5,631 bases of DNA from an uncultured Oscillospiraceae bacterium (GCA_902461995.1 CABQAA010000155.1:1-5631); one strand, 5' to 3'; positions 1 to 5,594 are shown, counted from the stretch's first letter. The notes: a model not told the origin generated them from the sequence alone. A program made the numbers and translations.

Positions 1-48
1 CAAGATGAACGGGATTCGCCCGCCGTTGACAAGTGCGCCTGTTCCTGC

Positions 49-126
49 TTATGTGGCAGACAAGAGGGCAAAAGCAACGAGTGCTTTCGCCCTCACATAG
101 TATGGTTTCTCCTTGTATCTGCCCAT
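49..126 (-). CDS. Possible 25-codon peptide ORF overlapping a hairpin
   Basis: An ATG at 126-124 opens a frame of 25 codons that begins MGRYKEKPYYVRAK, continues with a small hydrophobic tail rich in Ala, Leu and Val, and ends at TAA (51-49). There is no good ribosome binding site ahead of that ATG. AAGGAG (114-109) lies inside the ORF, 12 nt before an in-frame GTG at 96-94, which would give a 15-residue peptide. An ATG at 98-96 in another frame is followed at once by TGA. The second half of the ORF is the hairpin at 64-94, so codons and RNA structure cannot be separated here. I do not recognise the product. It could be a leader peptide, or simply the translation of a noncoding repeat. Confidence 0.18.
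   Translation of the reverse strand: MGRYKEKPYYVRAKALVAFALLSAT
64..94 (-). other. Strong hairpin (13-bp stem, 5-nt loop)
   Basis: GAGGGCAAAAGCA (64-76) and TGCTTTCGCCCTC (82-94) are complementary except at one position. That position is a tolerated G-U wobble in a minus-strand RNA but an A-C mismatch in a plus-strand RNA, which favours minus-strand function. The loop is 77-81. On the minus strand the stem is followed by TTGTCTGCC, which is not a convincing T-tract, so a classical intrinsic terminator is unlikely. The stem starts 14 nt after the AAGGAG block and covers the in-frame GTG, so it could mask or limit translation. Confidence 0.5.
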
Positions 127-131
127 ATCGT

Positions 132-140
132 TTTATATCA
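132..140 (-). promoter_or_regulatory. Extended -10-like element (weak promoter candidate)
   Basis: Read on the minus strand, this is TG-A-TATAAA, matching the TGnTATAAT extended -10 form at most positions. No good -35 hexamer is seen 16-18 bp upstream. A transcript would begin near 125 and run left through the AAGGAG block and the hairpin at 64-94. In AT-rich DNA such matches are common, so this is only a candidate. Confidence 0.2.
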
Positions 141-165
141 CCATAGGAAATATGGACACTATTTG

Positions 166-204
166 GGCACCAAAGCATTAAAAATCATTGTTGCTTTAGG
201 TGTC
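166..204. other. Second hairpin (12-bp stem with one bulge)
   Basis: GGCACCAAAGCA (166-177) pairs with TGCTTTAGGTGTC (192-204). The stem has 12 pairs, one bulged A at 198 and one G-T pair (167 with 203). The loop is a 14-nt AT-rich stretch (178-191). Neither strand has a clear T-run immediately after the stem, so it is more likely an RNA structural element or repeat arm than a terminator. Together with the hairpin at 64-94 it suggests that the AT-rich block is folded as RNA or evolves as a structured repeat. Confidence 0.4.
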
Positions 205-395
205 TTAATATGCGGAAAAGTGCGTATTTGCAAGGATTTGCACAGTTCAAGACTTTTTGACGGCACCCTATCAAATACTATTTTTTATCACGCACACAGG
301 TAGGGGGTTCATCGGACTCATTTTGCATTATGAAATACGCTGTGTTCATTGCTGGCCGCGATGTATGGTGTCACTATCGGCGGAGGCGACAGAAG

Positions 396-3300
396 TTAGG
401 TCTCGACTGTCAGGGTGCTGCCCTGGGGGGAACGGCGGACGACGATTTGTTTGTCGATCCGTGCTTTGAGTTCGTCCACATGGGAGATGATGCCGACGAG
501 ACGATCGGCCCCGGCCAGGGACTGCAGAGTGCGTACGGCGGTGTCAAGGGATTCCGCGTCGAGAGAACCGAACCCTTCGTCCACAAACAAGGTCTCGATC
601 ACCACCCCGCCGCTGCGGCGCTGCACCACGTCGGACAATCCGAGCGCCAGGGACAGAGACGCCTTGAATCCCTCGCCGCCCGACAGGGTGCTGACATGCC
701 GTTCCTTGCCGGTGTATTCATCGATGACGCCGAGTTCGAGGCCCCGGTCGCTTAAGCGTTCGTCGTCTTCATGCCGGACCAATTGATAACGGCCGCTTGT
801 CATGCCGGACAAGCGCCGGTTCGCCTCGCCCAGTATTTCATCGAAGTACACGGCCTGCACAGCCGTTTCAAAGGCGATCCGCTTTTTCCCGACCATCCGG
901 CCGTTGGCCACGTCGGCCAGCTCCCGCAGGGAGAGATACTCCCGCTCAATGGTTTCGTGTTCGCGCAGCTTGTCCTGCAGTTCTTTGAGAGTGCGGTGGT
1001 TCTGGTCCTTTCGGGAGGTAAGCGTGGCCGCCTGGCTGCGCAGGCTGTCGATATCGGCGCTAAGGGCGGCTCCCCGTGCCTCCAGAATCTCCTGATCCTC
1101 CGGCTGGTCAGACGTTCCGGCCGTTTCGGCGGCTAGGCGGACCACATCGGCCTCGGCGGCATGGAGTGCGGCGGCGTGGGTTTCCAGCGTGTTCCGCCGG
1201 ACCTGCTGCTCCTGTGAGTCGAGCACGGCCGCCTGCCTTTCGGCGTCGTTCGAGAACCCCTGTTCCGACAGCGCCAGTTTGTAGGCGCTGTCCCGTTCGG
1301 CCGCTTCTGCGGACAGGGCTTTAACGGCCTCGGCCGTCTCGTCCCGGGCGGCGGCGCACCGTTCCCGCTGCAAAAGGAGTTCGTCGCGCTGCCGGGCGAT
1401 CGTGTCTATTTCACCGGTCAGGCGCCGGGCGACGGCCTGTTTGTCCGCGAGAGCGGCGTTCAGGGCCTGGATGGTGGGAAGCTCGGACGGAATATCGGCC
1501 AGGCTGGCCGCCTCGCCCGTTTTGGCGGAGGCGAGGGCAGCCAGCAGTTCCCGTTCCTTGGCATCCCGCGCTTTTTCCGCCTGTGCCGCCTCTTCCTGCC
1601 GGGCGGTCAGTTCATCTATGACCGCGGGCAGTGCCTCCCGCTCCGCCAACCGCTGCTCGTCCCGTGCCACCGTCTCCGCGAGTGAGCGGATGAGAGCGCG
1701 GCCTTCCTCCAGGGCAGCGGCCAGAAGCGATTCCACTTCCTCCGGTTGCGGATCGAACCCCGCCGATTCCAGACGGGCGGTGAACACCCGTCGTTTTTCT
1801 TCGGTTACGGCGTTCATCCGGCCGGCTTCGTCGCTGATCTGCCGGTAGCGGACCTCCAGCTCGTCCCGCCGCGCCTTCGCAGCCTCCAGATCCGCCTCGG
1901 TGGGCGTATCCACGGCCCTCGACGCGGGGGCGGGATGATGCGTTGAGCCGCACACCGGACAGGGATCTCCCTCGTTCAGAGAAGCGGCCAGAACTCCCGC
2001 CTGGGCGGCGAAAAACCGCCGCTCCAGATGCAGATGCTGCTGCGCCGCCTTCTCAAAAGCCGCGGCAGCACTCTTCCAGGTTTCCCGCGTCTCCATAAGA
2101 GCGGCACTCTCCCGGCGGAGTTCCTCAGAAAGAACCTCCAGTGCCGCGAGCTCATCCTGACGGCGCAGGGCTTCCGCATGGGCCGCCCGGTCCTGCTGCA
2201 GCTGCAGCGGCGTGTTTGCAAGAGCCTGATAAGTGCTCTGTATCTCCGCAAGCGAAGCGGAGACAGCGTCGGCCTGCTGTTTGGCGGCTTCTCGGTCAAG
2301 GCGTAGGGCCTCCATCGCATTTTCCGCCCGGATACGGTCTTGCCGGTGGCCCTCCAGCCGTTCATACACCGGCAGCAGCCCCGACAGGCGGGTGATTTCC
2401 GCCTCTGTCTGACGGAGGTGCGCGGTCTTTTCGGGCAGCGCATCGAGTTCCGGTATGATCTGGGCCAAAGCAGCATCCGCCTGTTCATAGTCCCGTTCCC
2501 ACTGCGCGGCAGCGGTCTCTTTTTCGTGCAATTGACGGAGAATGGTCTGCCAAAGGGTGCGCGGCTCGGACAGCTCGGCCGCCCGGGCGGCCTCGGCCAG
2601 GGATCGGCGGAGCTGTTCCATGGAAGGGACGCGGCTTTGAAGCGCGGCGAGTTCCTCCCTCCGGACTTGCAGCTGATGCCGTTTCTCTGCCTGTTCACGC
2701 GCGCGTTCCAATGCGGCTGTAGTCAGCCGGAGTTCCTCATCCAGACGGCGGAGTTCCAAATTTAAGGTATCGATCCGGGATTCGTCATCCCGGTTCTGAC
2801 TGTCGAGCAGACCGCACAGAGCTCCCGCGGCGTAGAAACTGTCATCTCCCGCGGCGGCATCCCGGGCCTCGGCCAGGGGGGACCCCTCCTCTGCCAGGAT
2901 ACGGCGGCAGTTGTCTTCCACGTGAGCGCGGGCGGCAAACATTTCGCCGCCCTTTTGTTTAGCCTGGTCCAGCAGGTCGAGCTGAAAGCGCTGCAGGATT
3001 CCGGTGCCGAAAATGCGCCGCAGGATTTCTCCCCGGGATTTGCTGTCTGCCAGCAGCAGGCGGAGGAATTCCCCCTGCGCCAGCATGCAGAGCTGTTTGA
3101 ACTGGGGATAGTCAAAGCGCAGCAGAGACACGATCTCCGCTGTTACCTCTACCGCTTTCGTGACGCAGCGGCCGTCGGATTTATATAGTTCGGCTTCGGC
3201 CGCCTGATGCATCAGTCCCTCGCCCCGTTTTTTGGGACGGCTCTGTTCCGGACGGCGCGTGACGGTATAGGTCTCCCCTCGGTGGGAGAAGGTCAGCGTG

Positions 3301-3536
3301 ACCTCAGTGCGGAGATCGGGCGAGGCGAAGTCGCTGCGCAGGCCGCTCCCTTTCCGGTTTTCGCCGCTGGTCTCTCCGAACAGCGCATAGGAGATGCCGT
3401 CGAACAGGGTGGTCTTTCCGGCACCCGTGTCCCCGGTGATGAGAAACAGACCCGAGGGGCCGAGCCTTTCAAAATCCACCTCGCAGCGGCCCGCATAGGG
3501 GCCGAAGGCGCATAATTCCAGCCGCAGCGGCTTCAT
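396..3536 (-). CDS. sbcC: Exonuclease subunit SbcC (Rad50-like SMC ATPase with zinc hook)
   Basis: This 1046-residue protein is the ATPase and scaffold of SbcCD, the bacterial Mre11-Rad50 nuclease. SbcCD trims blocked or hairpin DNA ends in the cytoplasm during replication and repair. The N-terminal ABC lobe starts LRLELCAFGPYAG, with Walker A GDTGAGKT at 35-42 and the Q-loop MLAQGEF at about 151-157 (Gln154). A long coiled coil follows to about 520. The zinc hook CPVC lies at 526-529 (codons at 1950-1961), almost exactly mid-protein, and a returning coiled coil runs to about 880. The C-terminal lobe has the signature LSGGEG at 951-956, Walker B TLFVDEG with Asp986 and Glu987, the D-loop GSLD at 990-993, and switch His1019. 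All key motifs are intact and the length is normal. The start is fixed by GGAGGGG (3546-3552), 9 nt upstream, and by an in-frame stop eight codons before the ATG. The usual partner sbcD is not adjacent; a ZIP gene lies upstream instead. No strong terminator follows the TAA. Confidence 0.97.
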   Translation of the reverse strand: MKPLRLELCAFGPYAGRCEVDFERLGPSGLFLITGDTGAGKTTLFDGISYALFGETSGENRKGSGLRSDFASPDLRTEVTLTFSHRGETYTVTRRPEQSRPKKRGEGLMHQAAEAELYKSDGRCVTKAVEVTAEIVSLLRFDYPQFKQLCMLAQGEFLRLLLADSKSRGEILRRIFGTGILQRFQLDLLDQAKQKGGEMFAARAHVEDNCRRILAEEGSPLAEARDAAAGDDSFYAAGALCGLLDSQNRDDESRIDTLNLELRRLDEELRLTTAALERAREQAEKRHQLQVRREELAALQSRVPSMEQLRRSLAEAARAAELSEPRTLWQTILRQLHEKETAAAQWERDYEQADAALAQIIPELDALPEKTAHLRQTEAEITRLSGLLPVYERLEGHRQDRIRAENAMEALRLDREAAKQQADAVSASLAEIQSTYQALANTPLQLQQDRAAHAEALRRQDELAALEVLSEELRRESAALMETRETWKSAAAAFEKAAQQHLHLERRFFAAQAGVLAASLNEGDPCPVCGSTHHPAPASRAVDTPTEADLEAAKARRDELEVRYRQISDEAGRMNAVTEEKRRVFTARLESAGFDPQPEEVESLLAAALEEGRALIRSLAETVARDEQRLAEREALPAVIDELTARQEEAAQAEKARDAKERELLAALASAKTGEAASLADIPSELPTIQALNAALADKQAVARRLTGEIDTIARQRDELLLQRERCAAARDETAEAVKALSAEAAERDSAYKLALSEQGFSNDAERQAAVLDSQEQQVRRNTLETHAAALHAAEADVVRLAAETAGTSDQPEDQEILEARGAALSADIDSLRSQAATLTSRKDQNHRTLKELQDKLREHETIEREYLSLRELADVANGRMVGKKRIAFETAVQAVYFDEILGEANRRLSGMTSGRYQLVRHEDDERLSDRGLELGVIDEYTGKERHVSTLSGGEGFKASLSLALGLSDVVQRRSGGVVIETLFVDEGFGSLDAESLDTAVRTLQSLAGADRLVGIISHVDELKARIDKQIVVRRSPQGSTLTVET

Positions 3537-3545
3537 ATTTTCGGT

Positions 3546-3552
3546 CCCCTCC
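3546..3552 (-). promoter_or_regulatory. Ribosome binding site of sbcC
   Basis: GGAGGGG on the minus strand lies 9 nt before the ATG at 3536-3534. It supports this ATG, because the frame is closed by a TGA a few codons upstream and no other start codon lies between. Confidence 0.75.
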
Positions 3553-3615
3553 GTGTATCAAAAAGTATTGACGGGCATTTCCGATCTTCATATCCCGCCG
3601 GTTTCCAGCATCGGA

Positions 3616-3645
3616 TAAACACACGGCGCAGAAGCAGGGCGCGTG
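3616..3645 (-). terminator. Weak terminator-like hairpin after the ZIP gene
   Basis: On the minus strand CACGCGC (3645-3639) pairs with GCG-CGTG (3629-3622, one bulged base at 3626) across a 9-nt loop. The stem is followed by TGTTTATCC. The stem is GC-rich but short and the T-tract is poor, so termination would be partial at best. Its position about 40 nt past the ZIP stop codon is right for an operon end or attenuation point. Confidence 0.25.
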
Positions 3646-3683
3646 GGGCGTGCTGCAGTTGATACCCGATGCAGAGGAGTGAT

Positions 3684-4472
3684 TCATCCGCCCAGGATAC
3701 CCAGTACAGCCATCATCCAGAATCCGGTGAGGAACCCGTAGGTGGCGCCGTGCCCGTGCCCGCCCGCCTGGGATTCGGGGATGAGCTCTTCCACTACGAT
3801 AAACACCATGGCACCCGCGGCGATGCTCAGCAGAACCGGCATCACTACACCGCCCAGGGTGTTGAGGGCAGAGGTCAGGACAATGCCGAGCAGAGCGGAG
3901 AGCGGCTCAGCCAGACTGGCCCAGAATCCCCACCATATGCATCGTTTAGGGGCGGAGCCGCTCTGTCGCAGGGGCAGGACGACCGCCATGCCCTCGGGAA
4001 AATTCTGCAGCGCCAACCCCAGGCCGAACACGATCGCCGCCGTCCAGGTCATACCCGCGTCCGCCATGGCTGCAGCGATGACGACGCCCAGCGCCAGGCC
4101 TTCCGGAATATTGTGAAGGGCCACGGCCAGCACCAGCAGCATGGGACGGGACAGGTGGCTCGGGCTGCCCTCCGGCGCATCTTCATCCATATGCTGGTGG
4201 GGAACCAGTTTATCCAATCCCAGCATCCCCGCGCAGCCGAGCAGGAAGCCGAGCGTGACGACCAGCGTGCCTTTGAAGTCGTGGCCCGCATCCCCAAAGG
4301 CGGGCACGATGAGGGACCAAACCGACGCCGCGATCATGATCCCAGCGGCAAAGCCCAGAAGAGCGCCCTGGCGTTTGGCAGAACCCAGGCCGATCCGGGC
4401 CGCCATTAGGGATCCGCCGAAGGTGGCGGCCCAGGGCAGCAGCATCAGTATCGCAAACAAATCCCAACGCAT
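3684..4472 (-). CDS. ZIP family divalent metal transporter (GufA-type)
   Basis: This 262-residue membrane protein probably carries zinc or a related divalent metal (manganese, iron) into the cytoplasm. About eight hydrophobic segments are visible, near 5-25, 36-58, 68-87, 109-136, 144-169, 178-200, 208-230 and 245-262, as in bacterial ZIPs. TM4 carries HNIPEG (120-125) and TM5 carries QNFPEG (156-161). By comparison with the BbZIP structure, His120, Glu124, Gln156 and Glu160 would form the M1 site. Asn121, Asn157 and Glu189 (in AEPLSA) fall at the M2 positions, with Asn157 where BbZIP has Asp. The TM3-TM4 loop is short and has HQH (92-94) and acidic residues, and a second His-containing loop GGHGHG lies at 237-242. 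It is the second gene of the operon: its ATG lies 13 nt after the lipase stop, with AAAGGAG 8 nt ahead. Exact metal specificity cannot be read from sequence. Confidence 0.93.
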   Translation of the reverse strand: MRWDLFAILMLLPWAATFGGSLMAARIGLGSAKRQGALLGFAAGIMIAASVWSLIVPAFGDAGHDFKGTLVVTLGFLLGCAGMLGLDKLVPHQHMDEDAPEGSPSHLSRPMLLVLAVALHNIPEGLALGVVIAAAMADAGMTWTAAIVFGLGLALQNFPEGMAVVLPLRQSGSAPKRCIWWGFWASLAEPLSALLGIVLTSALNTLGGVVMPVLLSIAAGAMVFIVVEELIPESQAGGHGHGATYGFLTGFWMMAVLGILGG

Positions 4473-4480
4473 GGGCGATT

Positions 4481-4487
4481 CTCCTTT
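4481..4487 (-). promoter_or_regulatory. Ribosome binding site of the ZIP gene, overlapping the lipase stop
   Basis: AAAGGAG on the minus strand lies 8 nt before the ZIP ATG (4472-4470). Its first two bases are also the last two bases of the lipase TAA stop codon (4488-4486). Ribosomes ending the lipase would therefore sit on this site, which suggests translational coupling. It also fixes the ZIP start. Confidence 0.8.
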
Positions 4488-5361
4488 ATTCGGATGGTTT
4501 GATGCGTTCGGCGCAGAGCGCCTCGATATCCGGCCAGATCTCCTGGGCGTTGCGGTATCCCATGTCCCTCACCCGATCGAGCGCGGCCCGGTCTTTTTCG
4601 AACCGGCCGATTTCGAGCGGTTCGGAGGGGGCGATCACCAGCGCCCGTCCCTCCTGCTCGAGGGTTTTGAGATAGGAACGCGTACCGTTATAGACCTCAT
4701 GACGCCGGTCGAGCGTTTCGATCATGCGGGGATATTCCCGCAGCCGGCGGCGGTACAGATGCCGGAATTTTTCCGGCCCTTTGATATAGGTGCGGTCTCT
4801 GGTGAGCACGACAATCACCTTGTCGCAGCCGTCCTCCAGGGCGCGCCGGACCGGAATGGGATCGGACGTACCCCCGTCGAGATACAATCCCCCCTGAAAA
4901 CGCACCATCGGCGAAAAGAGGGGGATCGCGGCCGATGCACGCAGGATTTTGCATTCACTGCCGATGTCGGGCTGTTTGCCGAAGTAGACCGGCTTTCCGG
5001 TGCGCACATCGGTTACTCCCGCGACAAACTCACAGGGAGAAGCCAGAAACGCCCGGTAATCGAACGGATCGAGGTGCTTGGGCACAATATCGAAAATGAA
5101 ATCCATGCCGAACACCGATCCGGTTTTCAAATAATTGTGCAGGCTGATATAGCGCTTGTCCTCGAGATAGTTGACATCTACGCGATAGGAGCGGCCTTTT
5201 TGCCCGGATACATAGTTGATCCCGTTGCCGGCCCCGGCCGATACGCCGATGACGTAATCCGCGAGGAACGCCTTGTCCATCAAAAAGTCTAGCACCCCAA
5301 CCGTATACAGGCCGCGCATGCCGCCGCCTTCCAGTACCAATCCGATTTTCAAGCTCTTCAT
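4486..5361 (-). CDS. Patatin-like phospholipase / acyl hydrolase (YjjU-type)
   Basis: This protein of 291 residues is a serine hydrolase with a Ser-Asp dyad, expected to cleave acyl esters of phospholipids or other lipids. The N-terminus LKIGLVLEGGGMRGLYTVG holds the oxyanion-hole motif GGGMRG (12-17). The nucleophile elbow GVSAG is at 39-43 with Ser41. The second catalytic residue is Asp162 in LDGGTSDPIP (161-170), followed by the VRRALEDG helix. No signal peptide or membrane segment is seen, so it should act in the cytoplasm or at the inner membrane face. Length and motif spacing fit the bacterial YjjU-like group of patatins; the natural substrate is unknown. It is first in the operon, with a promoter at 5531-5559, and the ZIP transporter follows after 13 nt. 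The start is uncertain: AAAGG abuts the ATG with no spacing, while a TTG at codon 4 (5352-5350) has ideal spacing. Confidence 0.94.
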   Translation of the reverse strand: MKSLKIGLVLEGGGMRGLYTVGVLDFLMDKAFLADYVIGVSAGAGNGINYVSGQKGRSYRVDVNYLEDKRYISLHNYLKTGSVFGMDFIFDIVPKHLDPFDYRAFLASPCEFVAGVTDVRTGKPVYFGKQPDIGSECKILRASAAIPLFSPMVRFQGGLYLDGGTSDPIPVRRALEDGCDKVIVVLTRDRTYIKGPEKFRHLYRRRLREYPRMIETLDRRHEVYNGTRSYLKTLEQEGRALVIAPSEPLEIGRFEKDRAALDRVRDMGYRNAQEIWPDIEALCAERIKPSE

Positions 5362-5366
5362 CCTTT
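5361..5366 (-). promoter_or_regulatory. Ribosome binding site that questions the lipase start codon
   Basis: AAAGGA on the minus strand ends on the first base of the annotated ATG, leaving no spacer for ATG initiation. Measured to the in-frame TTG at 5352-5350 the spacer is 8 nt, which is optimal. A TTG start would remove only three residues and leave the patatin motif GGGMRG nine residues in, as is common in this family. Confidence 0.5.
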
Positions 5367-5524
5367 CTGTCAGAGGCGCGTAGGCCCGGTTATCAGTATG
5401 CCCAATCGCGGGGCGTCAAATCACCAAAGGGCTGGATCCAGACGTCCGCCGCGCCGCTTCCGGCGGCGTGAAGGCTGGACGAATCCGGCCGGTATATCGC
5501 CGGCGAAAAAGCCTGAGCATGTTT
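5362..5524 (-). other. Long GC-rich 5' leader of the lipase-ZIP operon
   Basis: The predicted transcription start near 5524 leaves an untranslated leader of about 160 nt. It contains GC-rich fold-backs: CGCCGC/GCGGCG around 5450-5470 with a 5-nt loop, and GCCGG/CCGGC near 5487-5503. A perfect 10-bp palindrome CTGGATCCAG lies at 5432-5441. No known riboswitch is recognised. A long structured leader suggests, but does not prove, post-initiation control. Confidence 0.35.
5416..5520 (-). CDS. Possible 34-codon leader ORF
   Basis: An ATG at 5520-5518 begins a frame of 34 codons ending at TGA (5418-5416). The peptide starts MLRLFRRRYTGRIRPAF, is strongly basic, and has no recognisable domain. There is no ribosome binding site. 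The ATG lies only 3-4 nt after the predicted transcription start, so it would have to be read as a leaderless message. It may be an upstream ORF affecting the lipase, or a chance frame in GC-rich DNA, which is the more cautious reading. Confidence 0.15.
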   Translation of the reverse strand: MLRLFRRRYTGRIRPAFTPPEAARRTSGSSPLVI

Positions 5525-5530
5525 AAATCC

Positions 5531-5559
5531 AGTATACCACAATTTGGAAGCACGGGCAA
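5531..5559 (-). promoter_or_regulatory. Sigma-A-type promoter of the lipase-ZIP operon
   Basis: On the minus strand the -35 hexamer is TTGCCC (5559-5554, 4 of 6 matches). The spacer is exactly 17 bp, and the -10 is TATACT (5536-5531, 5 of 6) preceded by TG-G, an extended -10. Transcription should start near 5524. It lies between the upstream gene's terminator and the lipase, the expected place for an operon promoter. Confidence 0.75.
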
Positions 5560-5580
5560 TGGCCATTCCGGCTGGCCGGA
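5558..5580. promoter_or_regulatory. Adjacent palindromes at the promoter (candidate operator)
   Basis: AATGGCCATT (5558-5567) is a perfect 10-bp palindrome overlapping the outer edge of the -35 hexamer. It shares one base with TCCGGC-TG-GCCGGA (5567-5580), which has 6-bp arms and a 2-bp centre. Two-fold symmetry abutting a -35 is typical of sites for dimeric regulators, but the second palindrome could equally reflect the general GC-rich context. The regulator is unknown. Confidence 0.35.
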
Positions 5581-5594
5581 GCAGGAGCCGGACG

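Larger units (their letters stand above)
1..395. other. AT-rich, hairpin-rich region with no convincing gene
   Basis: This is the sequence downstream of the sbcC stop codon up to the window edge. By hand count, 121-300 is about 38% G+C, whereas sampled sbcC lines are 58-72%. It contains two good hairpins (64-94 and 166-204), a CTCCTT block at 109-114 (AAGGAG on the minus strand), and a minus-strand extended -10-like element at 132-140. A possible -35/-10 pair lies at 205-233 on the minus strand (TTGCAA, 17-nt spacer, TATTAA). The heptamer ATTTGCA occurs twice, 10 bp apart, at 226-242. Plus-strand frame 1 is open from the edge to a TAG at 301-303 but has no ATG. Very short minus-strand frames also occur, including one of 23 codons starting MNTAYFIMQNES at 346-348 and ending at a TAG near 277. 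None has a recognisable domain. The region could be a leader for a gene to the left, a dispersed repeat, or acquired DNA. Confidence 0.5.
3537..3683 (-). other. 147-bp intergenic spacer with nested inverted repeats
   Basis: This spacer separates the ZIP gene from sbcC. It holds a 7-bp inverted repeat GCATCGG/CCGATGC (3608-3614 and 3666-3672) that encloses a GC-rich hairpin (3622-3645). A second 7-bp pair, GTATCAA/TTGATAC (3555-3561 and 3659-3665), spans most of the gap. I see no good -35/-10 pair for sbcC, so whether sbcC is read through from the lipase-ZIP operon or has its own promoter is unclear. A 72-codon frame starts at 3687 in an ATGA overlap with the ZIP stop, but it ends inside sbcC and looks spurious. 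Confidence 0.4.

Noticed and set aside
26..55. Plus-strand TTGACA (26-31) with a possible -10 near 49-55
   Set aside because: The -35 is perfect but the -10 candidates match only about half of the consensus, and no plus-strand gene follows.
257..290. Plus-strand promoter-like TTGACG with TATTTT
   Set aside because: It would direct transcription antisense into sbcC; the AT-rich context makes such matches likely by chance.
257..469. Plus-strand 70-codon frame crossing the sbcC 3' end
   Set aside because: No ribosome binding site. Its second half is antisense to the conserved SbcC C-terminus.
1612..1953. Minus-strand 113-codon frame inside sbcC
   Set aside because: It is an out-of-frame shadow of the SbcC coiled-coil coding sequence, Arg/Gly-rich as expected from GC-rich codons, with no domain.
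1950..1961. CPVC as a separate zinc-ribbon protein
   Set aside because: The motif lies in frame at the midpoint of SbcC between two coiled coils, so it is the zinc hook of that protein.
3469..3687. 72-codon minus-strand frame starting in an ATGA overlap with the ZIP stop
   Set aside because: The start is suggestive, but there is no ribosome binding site with good spacing, the frame ends inside the 5' part of sbcC, and the product has no domain.
3669..4409. Plus-strand 246-codon frame antisense to the ZIP gene
   Set aside because: Low-complexity His/Gln/Arg-rich translation typical of the reverse strand of a membrane protein gene; no RBS or domain.
4141..5292. Plus-strand 383-codon frame antisense to the ZIP and lipase genes
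   Set aside because: Long antisense frames are common in GC-rich DNA. It covers two genes with intact diagnostic motifs on the other strand and shows no recognisable domain itself.
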